A DNA stretch of 64,000 bases, from the NCBI GenBank assembly GCA_963764345.1, contig CAVXSF010000026.1:1-64000 (forward strand), read 5' to 3'. Both the position numbers and the translations under genes were made by a program. The notes beneath the pieces are model-generated. The model was not told the origin of the DNA. It made no database searches and worked only from the letters and a program-made list of their open reading frames with translations. Origin of the DNA: DASQZK01 sp963764345. GTDB taxonomy: Bacteria > Bacteroidota > Bacteroidia > Bacteroidales > GCA-2748055. Of this stretch, positions 32,308-40,661 are shown piece after piece; position 1 is the stretch's first letter; each line of letters starts with the position of its first letter.

Positions 32308-33594
32308 ATGGAAGCATTAAATATACCTAAGGATTTATTTATCAAGAATCGTTTTAAATTAAAAGAGCTACTCCTCCCTGATTCTACAGCGGTCATTTTT
32401 GCTAATGACGAGATGCCAAGAAATGGTGACCAGTTCTTCAAGTACCGTCAGAGTTCAGATTTTTTCTATCTCACAGGAATAAACCAGGAAAAATCCATCC
32501 TGATCATGAATCCGTCCCATCCGGATCCGAAACACCGTGAAGTATTGCTCATTCTGAGGCCGACGCCCGAACTGGAAACCTGGAATGGTCATAAGCTGAC
32601 CCGGGAAGAAACCCATGAGATTTCAGGCATTGATGACATCCATTATCTGGATGAGTATGAGAAGATCATCTATGAGATCATCTCAAGATCAAATGATGTT
32701 TACCTCAATCTTCCCGAAGTTGCCAAAATCAGGTTTGAATATGAAACCAGGGATATCCGTCTTTCAAAGAAAATCAGAAATGTCTTTCCCCTTCATTCCT
32801 ATCACAGGCTTGCCCCGCTTATTCAGCGGCTGAGAATGAGGAAGGAACCGGATGAAATCGATCAGTTAAGAAAATCCTGCTCAATTACCAGGGATGCCTT
32901 CATTCGGACCTTGCAGTTTATGAAGCCTGGGGTATATGAATTTCAGGTGGAAGCGGAAATCACTCATGAATTTATCAGGCAGGGAGCTATGGGGCATGCT
33001 TATGATCCTATTATTGCATCCGGTACCAATGCATGCTTTCTTCACTATACCGATAACAAGTCCATCTGCCGGGATGGTGAAATGGTTCTGATGGATATCG
33101 GATCAGAATACAACAATTACGCTGCCGACCTGTCAAGAACCATACCGGTTAATGGTCATTTTACCAAAAGACAGGCCCAGGTATACGATACCCTGCTGGA
33201 AGTTTTTTATTTTGCCCGCGGTTTGATGAAGCCCGGCATTCTCATGGCTGATTTTCATGATAAAGTGTGTCATCAGATGGAACAAGCCCATATTAAGTTG
33301 GGTTTATATTCGGAGAAAGAGGTCAAGGCACATCAGGGTGCGCATCCTTTATGGTTTCGTTATTATATGCATGGCACCTCCCATTCGATTGGTCTCGATG
33401 TACACGATGTGTTTGACAGGACCATAAAATTTTCGCCCGGGATGGTTTTCAGTTGTGAGCCGGGGATCTACCTTATTGAGGAGTCCCTGGGTATCCGGAT
33501 TGAAAACGATATCCTCATCACCGAAGACGGAAATGAGGATCTGCTGGCTGATGTCCCCATTGAGAGGCATGAAATTGAAAAAATGATGGCTTAG
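32308..33594 (+). CDS. Aminopeptidase P family protein (second paralogue)
   Basis: This 428-residue M24B protein has the same fold as the product at 27249. The N-terminal part has FFYLTGINQEKSILIMNPSH. The metal ligands are in LMDIGSEYNNYAADLSRTI, HGTSHSIGLDVHDVF, FSCEPGIYLIEES and GIRIENDILIT. It lacks the FPHGIG form of the first enzyme and is somewhat shorter, so its substrate range may differ. It is divergent from sdhC and separated by 3 bp from the downstream hydrolase gene, so the two form an operon. Confidence 0.9.
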   Translation: MEALNIPKDLFIKNRFKLKELLLPDSTAVIFANDEMPRNGDQFFKYRQSSDFFYLTGINQEKSILIMNPSHPDPKHREVLLILRPTPELETWNGHKLTREETHEISGIDDIHYLDEYEKIIYEIISRSNDVYLNLPEVAKIRFEYETRDIRLSKKIRNVFPLHSYHRLAPLIQRLRMRKEPDEIDQLRKSCSITRDAFIRTLQFMKPGVYEFQVEAEITHEFIRQGAMGHAYDPIIASGTNACFLHYTDNKSICRDGEMVLMDIGSEYNNYAADLSRTIPVNGHFTKRQAQVYDTLLEVFYFARGLMKPGILMADFHDKVCHQMEQAHIKLGLYSEKEVKAHQGAHPLWFRYYMHGTSHSIGLDVHDVFDRTIKFSPGMVFSCEPGIYLIEESLGIRIENDILITEDGNEDLLADVPIERHEIEKMMA

Positions 33595-33597
33595 ATT

Positions 33598-34407
33598 ATG
33601 GAAGGAATTGTAAAATTCAGAGAAGGAAATATCTATTATAATCACTTTGGCGACGATAAAAATCCGGCTGTTTTCCTGATTCATGGTTACCTCGAATCCA
33701 AAGAGATATGGGACGGATTTGCTGAACGGCTGACTGAAAATTACCGCATTATTGCCCTTGACCTGCCAGGTCACGGTCAATCGGATCTTTATGACACCGT
33801 GCATCGCATGGATGACCTTGCAGAAGCCATCGTAGCTGTTGCCCGTCACCTGGGCATTTCAAAATTTCATCTGGCCGGACATTCTATGGGCGGCTATGTC
33901 ACCCTGGCTTTTAGGGAAGCTCACCCGGAAATGCTGTATTCATATACTTTGTTTCACTCGACCTGTTTTGCCGATAGTGAGGAAAAGAAAGTCTCCCGCA
34001 GCCGTGAAATAGAGCTGGTGAAACAAGGTAAAAAGCAACTCATCGTGAATATCAATATTCCCAAATCCTTTGCCGATGATAACCACAAAAGGCTGAGCGC
34101 TGACATCGAACGGGCAATGCACATTGCGGCCCTGACGCCCGGTAATGGGATTATTGCCCTTCTCAACGGGATGATGGAACGCCCGGACCGGTGCCGGTTA
34201 CTGAAGGAGAATCAAATACCACTTCTGATTATCGGAGGGAAAAAAGATAATTATATTCCGTTCTCCAAATTGGAAGAACTGCAGGTTATGGGCTCAGATG
34301 TAAAACTGGTGCCACTGGAAAACAGCGGCCATATGGGTTTTATTGAAGAACCCGCTAAGGCCGCTGCTGTACTTCATGATTTTTTTTCACACATTCACAA
34401 GCATTGA
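33598..34407 (+). CDS. Alpha/beta fold hydrolase
   Basis: The 269-residue protein has the alpha/beta hydrolase triad: Ser in LAGHSMGGYVTLAF, Asp in IIGGKKDNYIPF and His in ENSGHMGFIEEP. The oxyanion region is VFLIHGYLESKEIW. There is no signal peptide, so it acts in the cytoplasm. Substrates could be esters, lactones or similar small molecules; the sequence does not decide. It starts 3 bp after the aminopeptidase gene and is likely translated from the same mRNA. Confidence 0.88.
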   Translation: MEGIVKFREGNIYYNHFGDDKNPAVFLIHGYLESKEIWDGFAERLTENYRIIALDLPGHGQSDLYDTVHRMDDLAEAIVAVARHLGISKFHLAGHSMGGYVTLAFREAHPEMLYSYTLFHSTCFADSEEKKVSRSREIELVKQGKKQLIVNINIPKSFADDNHKRLSADIERAMHIAALTPGNGIIALLNGMMERPDRCRLLKENQIPLLIIGGKKDNYIPFSKLEELQVMGSDVKLVPLENSGHMGFIEEPAKAAAVLHDFFSHIHKH

Positions 34408-34449
34408 CAGAGCGGATATCTGTTTACTGAAAATGAGCGATTATCACAT

Positions 34450-34920
34450 TCAGGCTGCGGGTTCAGAGGAACGCCTGTTCATCTGTTTTCCCCTCATCAT
34501 TGGTCCTCTTCCTGGTCCGGGGCTGTTAAATATAACCCGCTGATCATCGGTCAGCAAGTTGGATACGGCAATCCGGTACCGTACATGGCTTTTCATAAGT
34601 TCAGCCTGCAGCTTTGTGCGGGCGTCGATATTTTTTTCAATGGCTTTCGTGTCAGGATTGTCGCTCGTCATGAGGGTATGAAATGCAGCCTTGAGTTCAC
34701 CTAACTGGTTTCTGACCGGCAGTATTTCCTTGAACATGTCAATTCTGAGATCACTGATTTTTTCTTTCTGATCTTCAGTAAGATCCGGGATCTTCTTCTC
34801 CATCCGGGTCAGACCCTTTGAGTTTCCGCAGTGTCCTTTTCCCTTTTCTTGCGGGGTTTGACCTAAAAGGATAAGCCCTGAAAAAAGGCTTATCAAAATC
34901 ATCATTGCTGTTTTTTTCAT
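34450..34920 (-). CDS. Spy/CpxP-like small periplasmic protein
   Basis: This 156-residue protein has a signal peptide (MMILISLFSGLILLGQ) and then a helical body with LTEDQKEKISDLRIDMFKE and a second LTDDQRVIF, the repeated LTxxQ-type motif of the Spy/CpxP family. Members are periplasmic chaperones or stress sensors and some Bacteroidota versions bind metals. The N-terminal CGNSKG and C-terminal GPGRGPMMRGK stretches are unusual. It is transcribed convergently to the hydrolase and has no close partner gene. Confidence 0.75.
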   Translation of the reverse strand: MKKTAMMILISLFSGLILLGQTPQEKGKGHCGNSKGLTRMEKKIPDLTEDQKEKISDLRIDMFKEILPVRNQLGELKAAFHTLMTSDNPDTKAIEKNIDARTKLQAELMKSHVRYRIAVSNLLTDDQRVIFNSPGPGRGPMMRGKQMNRRSSEPAA

Positions 34921-35038
34921 CCTGTTAAGATTTAATTTTCCTGTTTGATGTGCCGGATCATGAAAGGTTTAACGGCGGCAGGAGGGAAAATTTAAATCCC
35001 ACACGGATCAGGGTTCCAGGAGGAGATATTCCCGGGGA

Positions 35039-36697
35039 TCACGACTCTTTCCTGAAAATACTCTCCGCTTTGAGAAGCGTATTGTCTATTTGTCTGATGA
35101 TCGGGTAAAAGCCCTGGTTATCGATGATGTTCCTTGCAATGTAAGCCTTGAGCTGGACGGCGATCACTTCCTTCGATGTTTTAATTTCCGGCCAGTTCGG
35201 TTTAATGCCTTTGCTTTCGGCGAACTTCACGAATTCATTGAAATAGTTTGTTTTATCAAGGTACCTATTGATTTCACCGGCTGTAGTCAGTTTTTCAAGT
35301 CTGCTTCGGTGAGCATCGGTATAGTTAAAGGCAAAGCGATAGATCAGGCCGAGGTTACGGACTTTATTGAAGTACGGACTGATGCCGGTTGTGTCGAGAG
35401 GGACGAAGATATCGGGCATGATACCCCCGCCGCCATAAACGATTTTACCACCAGGCGTAACAAATTTCAGTGAATCGGAAAATTTTATACTGTCGGCACT
35501 CTCCAGTTCCCCTTTCAGGAAGCGTTCATGAATGTCATCATAGTATTCCTTGCGGTCAGAAGTATACGGTTTCTGAATACATCTTCCTGTAGGCGTGTAA
35601 TATCTGGCGATGGTGAGTCTTAGTGCAGATCCGTCGCGGAATTCAACCTGTTCCTGCACAAGGCCTTTTCCAAACGAACGGCGACCCACGATCTCGCCGC
35701 GATCGTTGTCCTGGATAGCACCGGCCAGGATTTCACTGGCAGAGGCCGAATATTCGTCCATGAGAATGATGAGCTTATCATCCTTGCTCACACCTTTTGC
35801 TGTGGAAAAGATATCCTGTCGGGGCCTGTCCTTACCCTGGGTGTATACAATGAGTTTATCGGCTGGCAGAAACTGATCGGCAATGTTGGTTGCTGCATCC
35901 ATTACGCCGCCACCGTTACCGCGCAGGTCAAGGATCAGCTTTTTCATGCCCTTCTTGTGAAGAGAATCTATCGCGTCCAGAAACTCCTGAACTGTATTTT
36001 GTGAAAAGGTGCTGATCTTCAGGTAACCAATGTCTTTATCCATCATGTAAGCCACATCAACGGAATGCAAAGGGATATCGTCACGGGTGATTTCAAAATC
36101 GAGGAGATTCTTTTCTTTTTTGCGCAGTATGGAAACCCTGACCGTCGAACCTTTTGGTCCGCGCAGCTTGCTGACCACAGAATCTGTTGGCATTTTCACA
36201 CCTGCAACGAGGGTATCATCCACTTTAATGATCCTGTCACCGGCAAGGATTCCGACTATCTCAGAAGGTCCGTTGGGAATGGTATTGATCACTGCAACCG
36301 TATCATCATTCATATTAAACTGAATGCCGATACCGCTGAAATTACCAACAAGGGGTTCGTTAAATTTTTCAAGTTCTTTGGCAGGAATATACATGGAATG
36401 CGGGTCGAGCTGATCAACGATGGCCGGGATAGCAGTCTCTGTCATCTTATCAATATCGACGGTATCCACGTATTCTTTCTGTATGTAAGAGAGTATGGCG
36501 TTGATCTTGTTTGTTCTGGGCAGAAGGGAAAAGGTCATGTCATTTCCATCCCTGCCGTTACTCTTATTCTTATTCATGAAGGAATGAACGGGGTCTCCAG
36601 ATCGGAGCATATGGCTCCCGTACCAGTTTCCGGCAAAGATTCCGGCGATAAGAACGATAGAAAACAGGAGGGGCAAAATATATTTCCGGTTTCTCAT
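35039..36697 (-). CDS. S41 family C-terminal processing peptidase (CtpA/Prc type)
   Basis: The 552-residue protease has an N-terminal membrane anchor (YILPLLFSIVLIAGIFAG), a PDZ domain (about 130-215, with GIGIQFNMNDDTVAVINTI) and the S41 catalytic domain. The serine is in DEYSASASEILAGAIQ and the lysine in RRSFGKGLVQEQV. It trims C-termini of periplasmic proteins. A C-terminal extension of about 150 residues follows (from GGGGIMPDIFVPLD). It starts 12 bp after the dCMP deaminase gene on the same strand. Confidence 0.93.
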   Translation of the reverse strand: MRNRKYILPLLFSIVLIAGIFAGNWYGSHMLRSGDPVHSFMNKNKSNGRDGNDMTFSLLPRTNKINAILSYIQKEYVDTVDIDKMTETAIPAIVDQLDPHSMYIPAKELEKFNEPLVGNFSGIGIQFNMNDDTVAVINTIPNGPSEIVGILAGDRIIKVDDTLVAGVKMPTDSVVSKLRGPKGSTVRVSILRKKEKNLLDFEITRDDIPLHSVDVAYMMDKDIGYLKISTFSQNTVQEFLDAIDSLHKKGMKKLILDLRGNGGGVMDAATNIADQFLPADKLIVYTQGKDRPRQDIFSTAKGVSKDDKLIILMDEYSASASEILAGAIQDNDRGEIVGRRSFGKGLVQEQVEFRDGSALRLTIARYYTPTGRCIQKPYTSDRKEYYDDIHERFLKGELESADSIKFSDSLKFVTPGGKIVYGGGGIMPDIFVPLDTTGISPYFNKVRNLGLIYRFAFNYTDAHRSRLEKLTTAGEINRYLDKTNYFNEFVKFAESKGIKPNWPEIKTSKEVIAVQLKAYIARNIIDNQGFYPIIRQIDNTLLKAESIFRKES

Positions 36698-36709
36698 TTT
36701 ATGTTTTCC

Positions 36710-37159
36710 TTAGTCTGTTTGTAAATGAAAAAGTTCAATTTCTGCACGTTCGAGGAGCCTGAGCCCTTCCTCATTGGTGTAGAGTTCTGAAAAAACAACT
36801 CGTTTAATACCCGATTGAATGATGAGTTTAGAACATTCCATACAGGGTGAAGTCGTAATATATAACGTCGCGCCATCACTTGAATTGTTTGATTTTGCAA
36901 CTTTTGTGATAGCATTGGCTTCCGCATGAAGAACGTAAGGTTTCGTCCGGAAGTTCTCGTCTTCACAAACATTTTCAAAACCGGCAGGTGTACCGTTATA
37001 GCCATCGGAAATGATCATCCGGTCTTTGACAATGAGCGCACCCACCTTCCGGCGTTTACAATAAGAGTTCTGTGCCCAGATTCTGGCCATTTGCAGATAC
37101 CTTACATCGAATTCCTTTTGTTTTTCTTCAGACTGATTCATTGGAATATGGGAAAACAC
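36710..37159 (-). CDS. Deoxycytidylate (dCMP) deaminase
   Basis: The 149-residue enzyme makes dUMP from dCMP for dTTP synthesis. The zinc site is visible: His and Glu in LHAEANAITKV, and two Cys in TTSPCMECSKLII. It also has KVGALIVKDRMIISDGYNG, and GFENVCEDE just before the zinc region, as in ComEB-type deaminases. Length is normal. It is the first gene of a pair with ctpA. Confidence 0.93.
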   Translation of the reverse strand: MFSHIPMNQSEEKQKEFDVRYLQMARIWAQNSYCKRRKVGALIVKDRMIISDGYNGTPAGFENVCEDENFRTKPYVLHAEANAITKVAKSNNSSDGATLYITTSPCMECSKLIIQSGIKRVVFSELYTNEEGLRLLERAEIELFHLQTD

Positions 37160-37554
37160 TCCTGGTTAAGAGTTAACAAAGATAAAATATATTCTTGTTT
37201 TATCCATGAATTAGGCTTTTTCAGCCAACTTGGCATCATGAATTTCATCGGGATTTTTCCCGACCTTAATATGCTGGATCGGGGATATTAGTTTTATTTC
37301 CCGTAACCCCGAAAATTCTGATATGCCAATAAAGCAGCGAAACATCTCAGACATTTTACCCATGTTTATCAGGGCCAGATTATTATTCTGAAGAGTACGG
37401 TCAGCAATTCCGGCACCCGAACTCCGGTTTGATTTATATAAACAGGTAAGGATCAAGTGCATAAATTTCAGAAAAAATTAATTCTTCTCCATGATTACAG
37501 TCTGCAATAGTTTACATTAAATACCGGTTCTGATGCGGCATTCTCCAGCCGGCA
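37160..37554. other. Intergenic gap before the GH2 gene
   Basis: This 395-bp stretch separates the 5' end of the dCMP deaminase gene from the 3' end of the GH2 gene. An 83-codon open frame on the minus strand (37211-37462) shows no recognisable protein character and no signal; I do not call it a gene. No RNA gene or clear terminator is visible. Confidence 0.4.
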
Positions 37555-40257
37555 TCAATTTCCGAGATAGTTGAATAGTAACTGTTCTGCCACAGGATCA
37601 TAATATCTGCCTGGTTTTTGAATATGCTTCTTTATGAGTAACCCGCTTAACAGTATTTCGCCCTTACCTGAATGTTGTTTCGCCGCATATATGATCTCAG
37701 GACTTTCAGCCCAGATTAATTTCTCCGCCTCGTCAATAAACGGTCCTTTTAATTCCCGTTCTGCCACATTGAAGGGTATCCCGTTCCATCGCAAAAAGTA
37801 TTCGGGACCTGTATTTCTGAACAGGGGATCGTCTTTGGCTTCATCGAAGATAAAGGCCCTGGATTTTCCGTAAGGCTCATGAATGCTGAAATCGGCCAGT
37901 TCATCCCAGTCCCATTTCTCCTGTTCCATGATAACAAGCCTGGCGCCATTCTGCACCGCCGCCAGGATATCACCGGCTTTTGAACGGACATCCCTGCTGA
38001 TCAGGCCGGCATCCCAGACGAGGATGGTACCGGCTTTACGAATACCGGTAACCGCTGTGGTAAATGAATAATGATGCTCATTCAACCAGGTTTCCGCATC
38101 CTCATCCCCGCCCAGTAGCAGAATTTTTTTACTCTGTTCCGGTTTGCCGGGCAAAATAGTGCGTACCACACGCTGCGAGGTAACCGGCCTGTCACCGTCG
38201 CGGGTTAATACGACAGAAAGGAAATAGGTTCCGGATTTTGAAGGCAGTGCAATTTTCATATTGGTCACCTTATGTGAAAGGGCTTTCAGGGTAACCCTGA
38301 AAACGGTGTCCGGATGACTTTCTCCCAGCACATCCTGATCGGGTATAAATTCCGGATCTTTCTCAGTGACGTAAACTGAAATTCCTGCATTGACATCCCT
38401 TGCCAGGTCGTTGATCATATGCAGGGGAAAGGTAATGACTTCCCCGGACGTGAAATTACGGTTCCACAATCCGGCACTTGCAAGAACCGGAGACATACTA
38501 CTGTGAAGGGCTGCGGCCATTGGTGTGGGATAATCGGTCCTCCAATGCTGCCCTCTAAGTCCCGTCCAGCCTGCGTACATGTATGGCAATATCAGGTCCA
38601 GATCATGCTGCCTCATGAATTCAGTATGTTCCATGGCAATTTCCGCCTGATTTAGCCGGTCATATGGATTATCAGGGCTGCCGAGATATTTTTGGGTAAT
38701 GGCTTTCCATGGACTGAAGAGGTTCATGTATTCGGTATTCGAGAATGTCTGATCTGGTCCTGCAAGCTTTTCCATTTTCATAATATTCTCCATCAGAGTC
38801 CCTTCCGGAAGGTCATTGAAATTGTTGCACAGGTGAATATCGTAGGATTCTTTCGTCTCGGCTCCGGAACGAAGAACCGGCCTTTCCGGATCCAGTGTTT
38901 TGAAATAATCCCTTAGGGTTGTCTGTTCCCATTCATTGTCGATGTTCGATTCATTGGTCATGACCCACAGTATCAACGAAGGATGGTTCCATAGTTTTGT
39001 GATCCAGCCGGTGACATCCGTGAGCGCATTCCTGTGAAAGGTTTTCCAGTTTTCAGCGGTAAACGAGGGGTTGGCATAATTGTACAGGATTGGCATTTCA
39101 GCAAGAATCATGGTGCCATAGATGTCGGCGGTGTCCAGCCAGTTTGTTACCGGAGGAATGGAATGTGTACGGAAACAGTTCAGGTTCATATTTCGGGCTT
39201 CATCGACGATGTATTTTTTGGTATTCCTGTTAAAAACATTATCCCTGCCCCAGTACCATTCGTTAACCAGGTTTGAACCGTGCAGACGAATACGTGTATG
39301 ATTCAGATAATAATCTCCGTTTTTCACCTCAAAGCATTTCATCCCGTAGTTGAAGGAGACTGAATCACACAGGCGGCCATTTTGCCGGAGCGTGAGTGAG
39401 ACAGAATTCATGGAGGGATGATCTGGGCTCCACAGTTCGAGTTTGGTGAGGCTGAGCTTTACGTCCTGGTGATTTTTCGAACCATCCAGGTCATACACCC
39501 CTTTGCCTATTACAGAACGGGCACTGTCGAATACTTCCACATTCAGGGTGAGATCGCGGGGTAATGAGTCGAGGGCATCGAGCCACAGGCGGAAAGTGAC
39601 GGAAGTGTGGTCAATATCCGGCATGGCATAAATCCATTTCATGTAAGCCTTATCATAAAATTCAAGCCAGATATCGTCATAGATGGCGGGTACCTTACTA
39701 CCCCAGCCCTGTGTGCTTGCTCCGACGGGAACCAGAGGGAAGGATGCCACTTCAGGATCAGAGGATTTGGGTTTGCCCGCTTTCGGGATGCCGCCCCAAC
39801 CGTTGGCTTTGATCAGAATTTCATTCCTTCCCGGATGAACCAGTGACGATGGTATAAGAACCGTATTCGGACCTATCGGGGCATAACGGATCAGCAATAT
39901 TCCGTTGATCCAAACTGAAGCGCCGAACCGGATGCCGTTCCATTTCAAGACGGCTTCCCTGTTCCTGAATTTTCCGTCGACCATAAATTCCCGTCTGAAC
40001 CATGCACATTTTAACTGACTTATGTCTTTGAATTCTTCCGTGGAGAAAACGTTTCCCGGAATTTCTCCTTCGCGCCAGTCCACAGATTTGGTCCCTGCCG
40101 GCTTCAGGACCTCTTCTTCCTGAGGATTCCCGGGAAGGAAGGTCCATTGACCGTCAAGAGAAAGGATGTCTCGCTGAAAATCAAGGCTGATGGGGTCATC
40201 TGCTGCAATCATGCCGGTGAAGATGAACGACAGCAATAGGAACATCAGAATTTTCAT
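37555..40257 (-). CDS. Glycoside hydrolase family 2 (exo-glucosaminidase / mannosidase-like)
   Basis: The 900-residue enzyme has a signal peptide (LMFLLLSFIFTGMIAAD) and the GH2 layout: N-terminal sugar-binding beta domain (LSLDGQWTFLPG), an Ig-like domain, then a TIM barrel. Catalytic motifs are HGSNLVNEWYWGRDN, ILWVMTNESNIDNEWEQ (acid/base Glu in NES) and TFSNTEYMNLFSPW (probable nucleophile Glu). The pattern is closer to exo-beta-glucosaminidases and mannosidases than to LacZ. No SusC/SusD pair or sugar regulator lies next to it, so it is not in a normal polysaccharide utilisation locus. Confidence 0.87.
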   Translation of the reverse strand: MKILMFLLLSFIFTGMIAADDPISLDFQRDILSLDGQWTFLPGNPQEEEVLKPAGTKSVDWREGEIPGNVFSTEEFKDISQLKCAWFRREFMVDGKFRNREAVLKWNGIRFGASVWINGILLIRYAPIGPNTVLIPSSLVHPGRNEILIKANGWGGIPKAGKPKSSDPEVASFPLVPVGASTQGWGSKVPAIYDDIWLEFYDKAYMKWIYAMPDIDHTSVTFRLWLDALDSLPRDLTLNVEVFDSARSVIGKGVYDLDGSKNHQDVKLSLTKLELWSPDHPSMNSVSLTLRQNGRLCDSVSFNYGMKCFEVKNGDYYLNHTRIRLHGSNLVNEWYWGRDNVFNRNTKKYIVDEARNMNLNCFRTHSIPPVTNWLDTADIYGTMILAEMPILYNYANPSFTAENWKTFHRNALTDVTGWITKLWNHPSLILWVMTNESNIDNEWEQTTLRDYFKTLDPERPVLRSGAETKESYDIHLCNNFNDLPEGTLMENIMKMEKLAGPDQTFSNTEYMNLFSPWKAITQKYLGSPDNPYDRLNQAEIAMEHTEFMRQHDLDLILPYMYAGWTGLRGQHWRTDYPTPMAAALHSSMSPVLASAGLWNRNFTSGEVITFPLHMINDLARDVNAGISVYVTEKDPEFIPDQDVLGESHPDTVFRVTLKALSHKVTNMKIALPSKSGTYFLSVVLTRDGDRPVTSQRVVRTILPGKPEQSKKILLLGGDEDAETWLNEHHYSFTTAVTGIRKAGTILVWDAGLISRDVRSKAGDILAAVQNGARLVIMEQEKWDWDELADFSIHEPYGKSRAFIFDEAKDDPLFRNTGPEYFLRWNGIPFNVAERELKGPFIDEAEKLIWAESPEIIYAAKQHSGKGEILLSGLLIKKHIQKPGRYYDPVAEQLLFNYLGN

Positions 40258-40393
40258 GGCTCCAATTTTTCCTTAAAAATACAGTGAGTTTTGAAATTTA
40301 CACCCCAACAGGAAAATAAATTAACGTTTAATTACTCTGTCTCAGAAGGAAGGGGTTATTTATGCATTTGAATAACGGCTGAATGAAAATAAT

Positions 40394-40428
40394 AAAGCCT
40401 GTGGTGAAATTTTTGCCACAGGCTTTTT
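40394..40428 (-). terminator. Rho-independent terminator next to the tRNA 3' remnant
   Basis: An 11-bp perfect stem AAAGCCTGTGG (40394-40404) pairs with CCACAGGCTTT (40416-40426), with an 11-nt loop. On the minus strand it follows directly after the tRNA 3'-end copy and ends in TTTATT, so it looks like the original terminator of a tRNA gene. It could also stop transcription on the + strand, where five T follow. Confidence 0.8.
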
Positions 40429-40429
40429 G

Positions 40430-40442
40430 GTACCCGGAGCCG
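40430..40442 (-). other. 13-bp copy of the tRNA-Leu 3' end (attachment-site-like)
   Basis: The sequence GTACCCGGAGCCG occurs here and again at 42070-42082, where it is the 3' end of tRNA-Leu. On the minus strand this copy reads CGGCTCCGGGTACCA, so it even has an encoded CCA followed by a terminator. The pair flanks the ATPase gene as direct repeats 1,640 bp apart, the layout left by elements that integrate into tRNA 3' ends. Thirteen bases is at the short end for an attachment core. Confidence 0.55.
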
Positions 40443-40538
40443 TACTTTTTTCCGAACCTTTTCTGAAGGATTTGGAATTGATTTGGCGGGTAAAAGTAAG
40501 TTGAAATTAATTTGTGTCTGATTAAATCCAGCCTGGGA

Positions 40539-40607
40539 TAAAATGTCGCCAAAACACAGAATAGAATAGCGCCAAAATACGGAATAAAATAGCGCCAAAA
40601 TACGGAA
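40539..40607 (+). repeat. Three 23-bp direct repeats (iteron-like)
   Basis: Copies at 40539-40561, 40562-40584 and 40585-40607 follow each other without spacing. The consensus is TAAAATAGCGCC then AAAATACGGAA; copies 2 and 3 differ by one base, and copy 1 is more diverged (GTCGCC, ACACAGAA). They end 4 bp before the -33 region of the ATPase promoter. A DNA-binding regulator or the ATPase itself may bind them; this is an inference from position. Confidence 0.85.
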
Positions 40608-40611
40608 TACA

Positions 40612-40642
40612 TTTTCAAATTGATTAAATATCAGTATCTTTG
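40612..40642 (+). promoter_or_regulatory. Bacteroidota-type promoter of the ATPase gene
   Basis: TATCTTTG at 40635-40642 matches the -7 consensus TAnnTTTG, and TTTT at 40612-40615 lies exactly 19 bp upstream (consensus TTTG). The expected transcript start near 40649 falls within a 14-bp perfect palindrome ATATTAATTAATAT (40646-40659). That palindrome touches the ATG region at 40662 and may be an operator. The leader would be only about 12 nt. Confidence 0.6.
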
Positions 40643-40661
40643 AGAATATTAATTAATATCG

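Larger units (their letters stand above)
40258..40661. other. Regulatory and remnant-bearing gap between GH2 and the ATPase gene
   Basis: This 404-bp gap holds a strong terminator (40394-40428), a 13-bp copy of a tRNA 3' end (40430-40442), three 23-bp direct repeats (40539-40607), a promoter (40612-40642) and a 14-bp palindrome (40646-40659). These are listed separately. Open frames on the minus strand here only reflect the repeats. Confidence 0.7.

Noticed and set aside
37211..37462. 83-codon minus-strand open frame between dCMP deaminase and GH2
   Set aside because: Composition is not protein-like and there is no motif; possibly remnant sequence.
37555..40257. Polysaccharide utilisation locus around the GH2 gene
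   Set aside because: No SusC, SusD, sigma/anti-sigma or hybrid two-component gene lies beside it.
40539..40607. CRISPR array
   Set aside because: The three repeats touch each other with no spacers, and no cas gene is present in the window.
40328..40618. 96-codon minus-strand open frame before the ATPase gene
   Set aside because: Its start is only the translated 23-bp repeats and it runs through the terminator and the tRNA 3' copy.
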